Of a stretch of DNA of 64,000 bases, positions 1 through 7,579 are shown in pieces. The notes under the pieces are model-generated. The model searched no databases. It was not told the DNA's origin and worked only from the letters and a program-made list of their open reading frames with translations. A program made the translations under genes and the position numbers. This DNA is from Rhodocyclaceae bacterium (GTDB lineage Bacteria > Pseudomonadota > Gammaproteobacteria > Burkholderiales > Rhodocyclaceae). Each line of letters opens with the position of its first letter. Position 1 is the first letter of the stretch. The stretch lies in the NCBI GenBank assembly GCA_016791115.1, contig JAEUNL010000054.1, positions 62,001 to 126,000 of the forward strand, written 5' to 3'.

Positions 1-71
1 GTGGATGCGCAAATCGACGGGGCTCGAGTTTTTCGTTCAGGGCGATTGCGGAGAACTTTTTATGTCTTGCG

Positions 72-183
72 AATCAATCCGCGCCAAAGATTCGGGGTGC
101 GTCCCCTATTACGTTAATCAATCCGCGCCAAAGATTCGGGGTGCGTCCCCTATTACGAGCGTCCCCTATTACGAGCTATTACG
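72..183. repeat. Tandem 42-bp repeat with GTCCCCTATTACG core, left of arsD
   Basis: Two identical 42-bp copies at 72-113 and 116-157 each end in GTCCCCTATTACG. A further 13-bp core copy sits at 161-173 and a partial one ends at 183. The reverse complement CGTAATAGGGGAC recurs at 2373-2385, after arsA and before the RAYT gene. The arrangement fits REP-like sequences that RAYT transposases recognise; that link is inference from proximity. Confidence 0.75.
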
Positions 184-207
184 TGCAGACCGCATAAGGA
201 GAGAAGC

Positions 208-573
208 ATGAAGAAACTCGAAGTGTTTGACCCCGCCATGTGCTGTTCCACGGGCGTCTGCGGCGTTGATGTTGACCCGGTGTTGGCCCAGTTCGCCGCC
301 GATCTGAAATGGGTCGAAGAGCACAGCATCACCGTTGAGCGCCACAATCTCGGCCAGGAGCCGCAGGCGTTTACCGCTAATCCGGCCGTGGTCAAGGAAA
401 TGGAAGCTGGTATGGACCGCCTGCCTATCCTTGCCGTTGACGGCCACATCGTCTCCACCGGCATGTATCCGTCGCGTGCCCAATTGGCCCAGAAGCTGGG
501 TATCGCGCTCACGACCGCTGAGAAGCCGCACATCAAGGCCGGTAGCTGCGGCTGCAAGCCCGGCACCTGCTGA
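208..573 (+). CDS. arsD: ArsD, arsenite metallochaperone and weak ars repressor
   Basis: 121 aa, the usual ArsD length. The family delivers As(III)/Sb(III) to the ArsA ATPase and acts as a weak trans-acting repressor of ars operons. The diagnostic cysteines Cys12, Cys13 and Cys18 are present in the PAMCCSTGVCG motif. A C-terminal cysteine cluster (Cys114, Cys116, Cys121) corresponds to the vicinal cysteines of the R773-type protein but is spaced differently. The start is supported by AAGGAGAG about 5 nt upstream. arsA follows after 10 nt, giving a classic arsDA pair. No arsR, arsB/acr3 or arsC is seen in the window, so the rest of the operon must lie left of the window or be absent. Confidence 0.93.
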   Translation: MKKLEVFDPAMCCSTGVCGVDVDPVLAQFAADLKWVEEHSITVERHNLGQEPQAFTANPAVVKEMEAGMDRLPILAVDGHIVSTGMYPSRAQLAQKLGIALTTAEKPHIKAGSCGCKPGTC

Positions 574-583
574 GGGATACAAA

Positions 584-2335
584 ATGGCTCTACCCGACAC
601 CCAGACCCGCTATCTGTTCTTTACCGGCAAAGGTGGGGTTGGTAAGACATCTCTCTCCTGCGCGACAGGCTTGGCGATGGCAGATGCCGGGAAGAAGGTG
701 CTCATAGTCAGCACCGACCCAGCTTCTAACCTGGACGAGGTGTTGGGTGTGGGCTTAAGCCAGATCCCGACAGCTATTCCCGGCGCTTCTGGGCTGTTTG
801 CATTAAATATTGACCCCGAGGCGGCGGCCCACGCTTATCGGGAGCGCATGGTGGCACCGTACCGTGGCATCCTGCCGCCGGCAGCCATCCAGAGCATGGA
901 GGAGCAATTCTCTGGGGCTTGCACGGTGGAGATTGCAGCTTTCGACGAATTCTCCAAGCTGCTGGGCGACCCCAGGGCAACCGCCGACTTCGACCACGTC
1001 ATCTTCGATACAGCGCCGACCGGTCACACGCTGCGTCTGCTGACCCTGCCTTCGGCTTGGAGCGAATTCATTTCCTCTTCGACGGGAGGTGCCTCCTGTC
1101 TCGGCCCGCTAGCTGGACTGGAGAAGCAGAAGGCTCTCTACGCCGCTACGGTCGAACGCCTCTCCAACGCCGAAGAAACGACCGTCATCCTGGTCAGCCG
1201 GCCGGAAGCGGCGTCGCTACGGGAGGCCAATCGGACTCGTGGCGAATTGGCCGAATTGGGCATCATTAACCTGATGCTCGCCATCAATGGCCGCTTCACC
1301 ACTTACCGGCAGGACGACGCCATCGCCGAAGCAATGTCTCAGAGGGCCACCAAGGCACTGGTGGACATGCCTGAGGCGCTTGCAGAACTGCCCGGCACGA
1401 CGATTCCTTTCCTCCCAAGGGGGACCGTCGGCCTGGAGGCATTGCGCCTCATGGCACATCCTGAGAGCGCTAATGTGCTAGCTGAACCAGTTGCGACAGA
1501 AACTGCCTTGCCGCCCGGCTTGGGTGGATTGGTCGAAGACATCGCCAGCACGGGCCACGGCGTCATCATGACCATGGGCAAGGGCGGCGTGGGCAAGACC
1601 ACGGTGGCGGCGGCGATTGCTGTAGCGCTCGCTAAGCGGGGCCATAAGGTCATTCTCTCGACGACAGACCCGGCGTCCCACGTGGCGAATACGATTGAGG
1701 GCAATATCGCTGGTCTGACGGTCACCCGTATTGACCCAGCCCGAGAGGTCGCCCAGTACACCGAAGATGTCTTGGAGAAAGCCGGCAAGCAGTTGGATGC
1801 CGGTGGCCGTGCGATGCTGGAAGAAGACCTGCGTTCGCCCTGCACCGAAGAAATCGCGGTGTTCCGGGCCTTCGCTCGGACCGTCGATGAAGGTAAGGAT
1901 GGCTTCGTGGTTCTGGATACGGCACCGACTGGTCATACGATCCTACTGCTCGATGCAGCGGAGGCTTACCACCGCGAAGTCATGCGCACGCAGGGCGACA
2001 TGCCCGAGGCCGTCCGCGAACTACTGCCCCGATTGCGGGACAAGAAGTACACCCGCGTAATGCTTGTGACCTTGCCAGAGGCGACGCCAGTCCACGAGGC
2101 GGAACGGCTGCAAGGCGACCTGAACCGGGCCGGCATCACTCCGCACGCCTGGATCATCAATCAATCCCTCCTGGCGAGCGGCACGCATGACCCGCTTCTC
2201 TCGCAACGCGGTGCCTACGAAGCCCCGTTCATCCGCCGGGTGGCCGATGAGTTGTCGCAGCGGAGCGCCCTGATTCCCTGGCTGGCAGAGACGCCGGCCG
2301 GGGAGGCTGGTCTCTCCAAAGTCATCAGCGCTTGA
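584..2335 (+). CDS. arsA: ArsA, arsenite-stimulated pump ATPase
   Basis: 583 aa, the normal two-domain ArsA length. It is the cytoplasmic ATPase that energises ArsB-type arsenite efflux and receives As(III) from ArsD. Two P-loops of the deviant Walker type are visible: GKGGVGKTS near residues 15-22 and GKGGVGKTT near 332-339. Each half also carries the DTAPTGHT signature. The three metal-site cysteines of the family are visible in the contexts SGACTVEIA, GASCLGPL and SPCTEEIA, so the protein looks intact. I chose the ATG at 584, which begins MALPDTQTRYLFFTGKGG. The upstream in-frame extension runs through arsD in another frame and is not credible. Confidence 0.95.
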   Translation: MALPDTQTRYLFFTGKGGVGKTSLSCATGLAMADAGKKVLIVSTDPASNLDEVLGVGLSQIPTAIPGASGLFALNIDPEAAAHAYRERMVAPYRGILPPAAIQSMEEQFSGACTVEIAAFDEFSKLLGDPRATADFDHVIFDTAPTGHTLRLLTLPSAWSEFISSSTGGASCLGPLAGLEKQKALYAATVERLSNAEETTVILVSRPEAASLREANRTRGELAELGIINLMLAINGRFTTYRQDDAIAEAMSQRATKALVDMPEALAELPGTTIPFLPRGTVGLEALRLMAHPESANVLAEPVATETALPPGLGGLVEDIASTGHGVIMTMGKGGVGKTTVAAAIAVALAKRGHKVILSTTDPASHVANTIEGNIAGLTVTRIDPAREVAQYTEDVLEKAGKQLDAGGRAMLEEDLRSPCTEEIAVFRAFARTVDEGKDGFVVLDTAPTGHTILLLDAAEAYHREVMRTQGDMPEAVRELLPRLRDKKYTRVMLVTLPEATPVHEAERLQGDLNRAGITPHAWIINQSLLASGTHDPLLSQRGAYEAPFIRRVADELSQRSALIPWLAETPAGEAGLSKVISA

Positions 2336-2344
2336 ACTTAAACG

Positions 2345-2390
2345 GCTAACGTAATAGAACGTAATAGGGTAGCGTAATAGGGGACAGACC
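2345..2390. repeat. Inverted copies of the CGTAATAGGGGAC core before RAYT-1
   Basis: The segment holds three diverging copies of the motif: CGTAATAGAAC, CGTAATAGGGT and CGTAATAGGGGAC (2373-2385). The last is the exact reverse complement of the core found three times at 101-173. The repeats lie in the 105 nt between arsA and the RAYT gene, so arsDA is bracketed by inverted copies. Confidence 0.7.
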
Positions 2391-2440
2391 ACTAATATTT
2401 CTGCTACGCTTCCCGCATCGCCCTTCTTCGGGAGCCTGCC

Positions 2441-3160
2441 ATGCCGCGGCGCGCACGCCTTGCCCTTGCCGGCGTTCCCTGGCACATCATCCAGCGCGGC
2501 AACAATCGCGCGGTCTGCTTCTTCGGCGAAGACGACTACCTGTTCTACCTGCATTACCTGAAGGAATTTGCCGCGGGGTTCGGCTGCGCCATTCACGCCT
2601 ACGTGCTGATGACCAACCACGTCCATCTGCTGATCACGCCGCAACGCGAAGACAGCGCCGCGCTGATGATGAAGCATCTGGGACAGCGCTACGTCCAGTA
2701 CATCAACCGCAGCTACCGGCGCAGCGGCACGCTCTGGGAAGGGCGCTTTCGCTCCTGCCTGACGCAGACCGAAGACTACGTGCTGGCCTGCTACCGCTAC
2801 ATCGAGCTGAACCCGGTGCGCGCGGCGATGGTGAGCAAACCGCAGGATTTCCGCTGGACCAGTTTCCACGCCAACGCGATGGGCAAGGCCAACCCCATGC
2901 TCACGCCACATGACCAGTATCGACGGCTCGGGCGAACCGACGCCGAGCGCCGGCAAGCGTACCGGGCACTGTTTCGCGCCCACCTCGACGAGGCGGTGGT
3001 CGAGGAAATCCGCAGTGCGACCAACGGCAACTACGCACTCGGCGACAAGCGCTTCCAGGCGCAGATCGAAGCGGCGCTGGGCCGGCGCGCCATTCGCGGC
3101 GTGGCGGGCCGGCCGCCGAAAGCGCCGCAGGGGGACGACCGCCAGCAGACGCTGCTGTGA
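2441..3160 (+). CDS. REP-associated tyrosine transposase (RAYT/TnpA_REP, Y1_Tnp fold)
   Basis: 239 aa HUH-type single-strand transposase domesticated in bacteria; relatives process REP hairpins. The HUH motif HVH is at residues 60-62 in LMTNHVHLL. The tyrosine-containing YVQYIN segment (Tyr84/Tyr87) and the RSGTLWEGRFRS and YIELNPVRA motifs are typical of the family. The C-terminal GRPPK tail also fits. It is flanked by short repeats: GTAATAGGGGAC-type copies upstream and TTTTAGTGC-type copies with a CAGTCCCC motif downstream. A second member of the family lies at 36795-37523. Substrate assignment to the neighbouring repeats is inference. Confidence 0.93.
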   Translation: MPRRARLALAGVPWHIIQRGNNRAVCFFGEDDYLFYLHYLKEFAAGFGCAIHAYVLMTNHVHLLITPQREDSAALMMKHLGQRYVQYINRSYRRSGTLWEGRFRSCLTQTEDYVLACYRYIELNPVRAAMVSKPQDFRWTSFHANAMGKANPMLTPHDQYRRLGRTDAERRQAYRALFRAHLDEAVVEEIRSATNGNYALGDKRFQAQIEAALGRRAIRGVAGRPPKAPQGDDRQQTLL

Positions 3161-3165
3161 GAAAT

Positions 3166-3232
3166 CGTGGTCAGTCCCCGTTTTAGTGCGTTTTAGTGTC
3201 GTTTTAGTGCGCCTCGTTTTAGTGCGTTTTAC
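3166..3232. repeat. TTTTAGTGC-rich repeat downstream of RAYT-1
   Basis: The 113 nt between the RAYT stop and the next gene contain GGTCAGTCCCC followed by four diverging copies of GTTTTAGTGCG within about 50 nt. The CAGTCCCC element mirrors the GGGGACAGACC element at 2380-2390 upstream of the RAYT. This is the pattern expected of RAYT-associated REP sequences, but no strong hairpin is obvious here. Confidence 0.55.
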
Positions 3233-3273
3233 CTTGCATCTTACCGGCCGCTTTTACCTTCCCGAGGCTTCCC

Positions 3274-3603
3274 ATGTATTCATCCACCTTCATCTTTGCC
3301 AAGGGCGAGTGGGACGACGAGTTCTACCGGCTGGACGAACAGATTGCTGCCGCCGCTCGGGCAACGCCCGGGTATCTTTGCGAAGAGTCCTGGGAAAACG
3401 CCGAGACCGGCCTTGTCTCCAATGTCTATTACTGGGAGTCGCTTGAAGCGCTGCAAGCACTCATGCGTCATCCCACGCATCTGGAGGCCAAGGCAAAGCA
3501 GGCCCGCTGGCTGGATGGCTATCAGGTCGTGGTGTCCCAGGTGCTGCGCGTCTATGGCGACGCCAAGCTCGCCGGCAGGCTCCCGCTCACGAGCAAGACC
3601 TGA
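3274..3603 (+). CDS. Antibiotic-biosynthesis-monooxygenase (ABM)-like small protein
   Basis: 109 aa, consistent with a single ferredoxin-like dimeric alpha/beta-barrel domain. The pattern GYLCEESWEN...YYWESLEALQALMRHPTHLEAKAKQ matches the ABM superfamily, where a strand and the helix 'W-SLEAL--hp-H--AK' recur. Members range from quinol monooxygenases to stress proteins of unknown role, so no reaction is assigned. GAGG precedes the ATG by about 8 nt. It stands alone between RAYT-1 and a convergent VOC gene. Confidence 0.7.
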   Translation: MYSSTFIFAKGEWDDEFYRLDEQIAAAARATPGYLCEESWENAETGLVSNVYYWESLEALQALMRHPTHLEAKAKQARWLDGYQVVVSQVLRVYGDAKLAGRLPLTSKT

Positions 3604-3740
3604 ACGGCAGGAACTCGAGGGCCGCGCGCGAATGATTTCTTAGATCGCTGCAGCCGACAGGAAACAAGTGAGTCCTGATCATCTAGCCGGCCTCTCCGCT
3701 ACCTCATGGAGGCGGGGAGGCCGGTCAGATGATCGTCAGG

Positions 3741-3808
3741 CTCGATTGATTTATTCGTTGGACACCCGATCCAAACGGGAAATCATTCCGAGCCTCGGCC
3801 CTTTCACC
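3741..3808 (+). repeat. 68-bp intergenic repeat, copy A
   Basis: This block aligns without gaps to 4440-4507, with strong conservation at TTGGACA, CCAAACGGGAAA and CCTTT/TCACC-type positions. The two copies stand in the same orientation on either side of the VOC gene. Identity is about 70% by eye. Confidence 0.6.
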
Positions 3809-3872
3809 CCAATCCGCCTGCGCAGGCCAGCGGCAACGGTGCCCGCGAGGGCGCCGATGCCGTCCGCCGATG

Positions 3873-4346
3873 TCAGCCGCGCCGGGCCGCCTCGATGGCC
3901 GCAACGTCGATCTTCTGCATGGTCATCATGGCTTCGAAGGCGCGCCTGGCCTGATCGCCGCCTGCGGCCATCGCCTCGGTCAGCACGCGCGGGGTGATCT
4001 GCCAGGAAACACCCCAGCGGTCCTTGCACCAGCCGCAGGCGCTCTCGGCCCCGCCATTGCCGACGATGGCATTCCAGTAGCGGTCGGTCTCTGCCTGGTC
4101 GTCGGTCGCGATCTGGAACGAAAAGGCCTCGGTCTGCCGGAACGCCGGGCCGCCGTTGAGGCCGAGGCACGGAATGCCGGCGACGGTGAACTCGACGGTG
4201 AGGACGTCGCCGGCCTTGCCGGACGGGTAATCGGCGGGCGCCCGGCGGACGGCCGTCACGCGGCTGTCGGGGAAGGTTGCCGCGTAGAAGCGGGCGGCCT
4301 CTTCGGCGTCCGTGTCGAACCAGATGCAGATGGTGTTCTTGTGCAT
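3873..4346 (-). CDS. VOC-family (PhnB/glyoxalase-like) protein
   Basis: 157 aa single-domain protein of the vicinal-oxygen-chelate superfamily, PhnB/3-demethylubiquinone-methyltransferase-like branch. Typical sequence marks are CIWFDTDAEEAARFYAATFPDS at the N-terminus (given only in part here), the GIPCLGLNGGP strand, and GAESACGWCKDRWGVSWQITPR near the C-terminus. This branch includes many small proteins of unknown enzymatic role. The start ATG is preceded by GAGGAGAG. The gene is bracketed by two 68-bp repeats (3741-3808 and 4440-4507). No operon partner is seen. Confidence 0.82.
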   Translation of the reverse strand: MHKNTICIWFDTDAEEAARFYAATFPDSRVTAVRRAPADYPSGKAGDVLTVEFTVAGIPCLGLNGGPAFRQTEAFSFQIATDDQAETDRYWNAIVGNGGAESACGWCKDRWGVSWQITPRVLTEAMAAGGDQARRAFEAMMTMQKIDVAAIEAARRG

Positions 4347-4753
4347 GGTCTCTCCTCGTGTATCGCAACTTTGGGGTTATGCCCTGCGCGGGGCATTGCC
4401 GCACCGCCTGCTTGATGCCGGGATACGGCGGTGCGCGGGGTCGAATCGTTTCCCGGTTGGACAACGGGGCCAAACGGGAAAACAATTCCACCCTCGATCC
4501 TTTTACCACTGCCTTCGACCACTTCGGCACCCGAAGCCGCCACGAGGCCATGCGCGCTCGAGCGCGATGATCGACGGAATGCGCGGCGCGCGACGCGGCC
4601 CGAGGCCGCGCAGGGCGCTGGCGGGCGAACGGCGTCGGCTGCATGCAAAGGGGTACCGAGGTCGTGAGGGTGGCGGAATCGGCTGCCGGATGGCGGGCGC
4701 CACGCCGGTGATTCCTGCTTCTTTTTCCCGCTTGCGGACCAGGAGACGCTGAA
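4347..4753. other. Intergenic region between divergent VOC and MBL genes
   Basis: About 400 nt without a convincing gene. It contains repeat copy B (4440-4507) and should hold the promoters of the two divergent neighbours. I see no clear consensus promoter. Confidence 0.6.
4440..4507 (+). repeat. 68-bp intergenic repeat, copy B, with imperfect hairpin
   Basis: It is similar to 3741-3808 in the same orientation. In this copy GTTTCCCGGTTGG (4448-4460) can pair imperfectly with CCAAACGGGAAAAC (4470-4483) around an 8-10 nt loop. It could be a REP- or MITE-like element. Confidence 0.55.
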
Positions 4754-5479
4754 ATGGCGATCACGAACACGCAGTCCGGAACCCGGGTCGACGAGGTTGC
4801 GGACGGGATCTACCGCATCAGCACGCCGGTGAGCATTCCGGGGGGCGGCTTTTCGTTCAACCAATACCTCATCGTCGACGACGCGCCGCTGATCTTCCAC
4901 ACGGGGCCTCGCCGGATGTTTCCGCTCGTGCGCGAGGCGGTGGCGAGTGTCATTGCGCCGGATCGCCTGCGTCACATCGCGTTTTCGCACGTCGAAGCCG
5001 ACGAGTGCGGCTCGCTCAACGAATGGCTTGCAGCGGCCCCGCAGTCCGCGCCGTTGTGCGGCAGCGTCGCCGCGATGGTGTCCATCGGGGACCTTGCCGA
5101 TCGGCCACCTCGCGCACTCGCTGACGGCGAGGCCTTGTCGCTCGGCAGACATACGGTCCGCTGGTATGACGCGCCCCACCTGCCGCACGCGTGGGAATGC
5201 GGCTTCCTGGCAGAAGAGCGGACCGGAACGCTCTTCTGCGGCGACCTGTTCACGCAGGGCGGTGCCGACAATCCGCCGGTGACCGAGTCGGACATCCTCG
5301 GACCGAGCGAGACGTTCCGTCGCCAGATGGACTATTTCTCCCACACCCGGCATGCGCGGTCGATGATCGAGCGGCTCGCCTCGACCGCCCCGACGACGCT
5401 CGCCTGCATGCACGGCAGCGCATGGCGCGGCGACGGTGCGTCGCTCCTGCGCGCGCTCGCCGATGCGCTGTGCGATTGA
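4754..5479 (+). CDS. MBL-fold metallo-hydrolase/oxidoreductase, ODP-like
   Basis: 241 aa metallo-beta-lactamase fold. FSHVEADECGSLNEW carries an HxExD metal-site pattern instead of the hydrolase HxHxDH. That pattern is typical of the ODP/flavodiiron branch, which binds a non-heme di-iron centre and oxygen or NO. Further ligands are likely in APHLPHAWECG, LFCGDLF and CMHGSAW. There is no flavodoxin domain. An AGGAGACGCTGAA leader precedes the ATG. The gene appears to be monocistronic. The role (oxygen sensing or detoxification) is only inferred from the family. Confidence 0.8.
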   Translation: MAITNTQSGTRVDEVADGIYRISTPVSIPGGGFSFNQYLIVDDAPLIFHTGPRRMFPLVREAVASVIAPDRLRHIAFSHVEADECGSLNEWLAAAPQSAPLCGSVAAMVSIGDLADRPPRALADGEALSLGRHTVRWYDAPHLPHAWECGFLAEERTGTLFCGDLFTQGGADNPPVTESDILGPSETFRRQMDYFSHTRHARSMIERLASTAPTTLACMHGSAWRGDGASLLRALADALCD

Positions 5480-5785
5480 CTGCCGGCCACCGTGCCTGCC
5501 ACGCCCGACGCGTTGCGTCGCTGCGTGAAGGAGCCTGTTGGCGGACACCGCCTTTCCCGCTCCCCAAGATCAATCGAAGGGTTCGGGCGCGACTCGATTT
5601 CAGCCGGAGCACGGCGCTGCCGGTCGGGGCGGTTCGGGTTTGCGGCAGCCCGGCATGGCGCATGAACTGGCGCTTTCGGGCAGGGTGTGCTGAAAATCGG
5701 CGCCAGGGGCGGCTTGCAGGCCGGGGGGGCTGAAACGCGCCATTCCATGCGCGTTGCAGACTCAGGGTCAGGAACGGGGGGTACG
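5480..5785. other. Intergenic region, no gene recognised
   Basis: About 300 nt between the MBL and TPM-domain genes. No supported ORF, RNA or repeat was found. GGAACGGGGGGT at its right end serves as the ribosome-binding region of the next gene. Confidence 0.5.
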
Positions 5786-6880
5786 ATGGCTGAAAAGGAC
5801 GGGACGCCGCGTGGCGCCGGGCGCAAGCGCGCGGCGCGCCCGGCTGATGCCGCGGCGTCGGCGAAGCCGCTGGCCCGGCGCATCCGCGAGGCGCCGCCGG
5901 GTTCGCCGCTGGTGTGGCGCATCCGGCTGGCTGCGCTCGGACTGCTGATCCTGGTGCTGGCGCTGATCTTTGCGGTGCCGCAACGGCCCGAGGCGGCGCG
6001 GGCGCCGGACCACCCGGACGAGGCCTTCGTCGACCGTGCCGGGCTGGTGTCGAAGCAGTACGCGTGGGAGACGGGCGGCGTGCTGCTGCGCGACTCGCGT
6101 TTCCAGATGGTGGTGTACGTCGATGCGGCGCCGCCAGACGGCGGGCTTTCGGGCTGGACCAGCGGGCGGGCGTCGGCGTGGCGAATCGGCGCGCAGGAGG
6201 ACAACGGCATCGCGCTGTTCGTGTTCCGCGATGCGCGCATTGCCCGCGCCGAGGTGGGCTACGGGCTGGAGGACCGCCTGCCCGATGCGCTGGTGCGCCG
6301 CCTGCTGGAAGACCGCCTGGCGCCGCGCTTCGCGGCCGGCGATTTCGAAGGCGGCTTCGATGCCTTCATCAAGGGCGTCGGCGAGGCGCTCGGCGGCGAC
6401 GAGGCGATGCACAAGCTGTGGCAGGAACTCGGCAGCAAGCCGCGCAAAAGCACCACGGCCATGCTGCTCGACACCTATTCGGAAGGCATCGAGCGCGCGC
6501 CGCGCATGGTCGCGGCGACCTGGCGCACCTACATCGAGGGCGGGGCGACCGAGCGGATTTTCGTGCTGATCTGCGTCGGGATCTTCCTCGCCATCCTGGC
6601 GGCGACGGTGGCGGTTGCGGTCGTCACCGTCAGCATCGCCGTGAAGCTCGCCCGGGGGCGGCCGGATGCGGCCGCTGCGCTGTCCGGTGCGGATGCCTTC
6701 GGCGGGTCGCCGCGGGCGCGCCTGGCAGCCGGCGCGTTCGGGCTGGTGTTCGGCACCCTCACCGTCGCGCTGTTCTCGATGATCCTGCTGTTCGCGCTGT
6801 CGCTGATCGGCGAGCAGATGCACCGCAAGGGCGATTTCAGCGGCGCAGGGGCGCAGGTGGTGTGGGCGGCGCCACGCTAG
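5786..6880 (+). CDS. TPM-domain membrane protein
   Basis: 364 aa from the ATG at 5786, which has a GGAACGGGGGG leader; longer in-frame starts lack support. The order is a basic N-terminus, a membrane segment near residues 45-70, a TPM domain (about 85-220) with the AFVDRAGL start, GIALFVFRDARIARAEVGYGLED core and a C-terminal helix ending in FIKGVGEALGG, then two further membrane segments (about 255-280 and 315-345). TPM domains (YgcG/Psb32 type) lie outside the cytoplasmic membrane and are linked to membrane-protein quality control or repair. The C-terminal half has no recognised function. The next gene follows after 65 nt. Confidence 0.75.
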   Translation: MAEKDGTPRGAGRKRAARPADAAASAKPLARRIREAPPGSPLVWRIRLAALGLLILVLALIFAVPQRPEAARAPDHPDEAFVDRAGLVSKQYAWETGGVLLRDSRFQMVVYVDAAPPDGGLSGWTSGRASAWRIGAQEDNGIALFVFRDARIARAEVGYGLEDRLPDALVRRLLEDRLAPRFAAGDFEGGFDAFIKGVGEALGGDEAMHKLWQELGSKPRKSTTAMLLDTYSEGIERAPRMVAATWRTYIEGGATERIFVLICVGIFLAILAATVAVAVVTVSIAVKLARGRPDAAAALSGADAFGGSPRARLAAGAFGLVFGTLTVALFSMILLFALSLIGEQMHRKGDFSGAGAQVVWAAPR

Positions 6881-6945
6881 GGTCTGTGCACGGCGCATGA
6901 CGGGTACAATCCGCAACCTTCTGAATCCATCCGGGAATACGGGCA

Positions 6946-7569
6946 ATGGCAAGCTGCAAGTACGCGCTGAAGAGCAATCCCTCGAAGACGGTCGATGCCA
7001 AGTACCTCGGCTACTGGTCGGTCAAGTGGTCCTCGGACCAGGCTTCGGCCGCAATGCAGGCGCTCCAGCAGCCGCCGCTCGGCGAATTTCCGATCATCCG
7101 CGAGGCGGTACGCCAGCCGTTCCACCTCGGTCTGGTGCTGATGGCGTTGAACGGCGCGGTTTACTGGGCGCTGGGCGCCGGGGTGCCGGCGCTCGGCCAG
7201 CGCATCGATCAGGCTTCGTATGCCGCAACCATGGCGGACCTGCGGCAGGGGCGCGACGACTGTCTGACCGACCTCGTGACGCCGGCCGGCGGCGCGCTGC
7301 CGGCGGAGACGCGCCAGCAGATCGTGGCGCTGTTCGAGCGCTTCTACGAAGACGTGCTGCGCGACCTTTCCGAACCGGCGCCGGTCGATGCCGCGGCGGA
7401 CCGCGTCAGCCGCACCGCGGCGAGCGTCGCCACCATCCTGCAGGCCAACTTCAAGGTGGATTTTCCGCACGAGCAGCAGCTCGCGCTGGGCCGCTTCGTC
7501 GACCAGGCGGTCGACCGGCTGGCCGGGCATTTGCAGCAGGAACTCGAGGTGAAGGCTCAGGCGACCTAG
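6946..7569 (+). CDS. Hypothetical protein
   Basis: 207 aa, unrecognised. The sequence is mixed helical, without signal peptide. One moderately hydrophobic stretch near residues 60-85 (LGLVLMALNGAVYWALGAGV) could be a buried helix or a membrane segment. The C-terminal half is rich in helix-forming residues and ends in LAGHLQQELEVKAQAT. A TACAAT sequence at 6905-6910 could be a -10 box but no -35 partner is clear. Codon use matches the surroundings, and the ORF fills the space between the TPM gene and a convergent membrane-protein gene, which supports it being real. Confidence 0.6.
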   Translation: MASCKYALKSNPSKTVDAKYLGYWSVKWSSDQASAAMQALQQPPLGEFPIIREAVRQPFHLGLVLMALNGAVYWALGAGVPALGQRIDQASYAATMADLRQGRDDCLTDLVTPAGGALPAETRQQIVALFERFYEDVLRDLSEPAPVDAAADRVSRTAASVATILQANFKVDFPHEQQLALGRFVDQAVDRLAGHLQQELEVKAQAT

Positions 7570-7579
7570 CCGGCGCCGT

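Noticed and set aside
72-157. Possible CRISPR repeats at the left edge
   Set aside because: Only two full copies separated by 2 nt, with no spacers; better explained as RAYT-linked repeats.
335-583. N-terminal extension of ArsA through arsD
   Set aside because: It is the +1 frame of arsD with no protein-like character; the ATG at 584 begins the conserved ArsA sequence.
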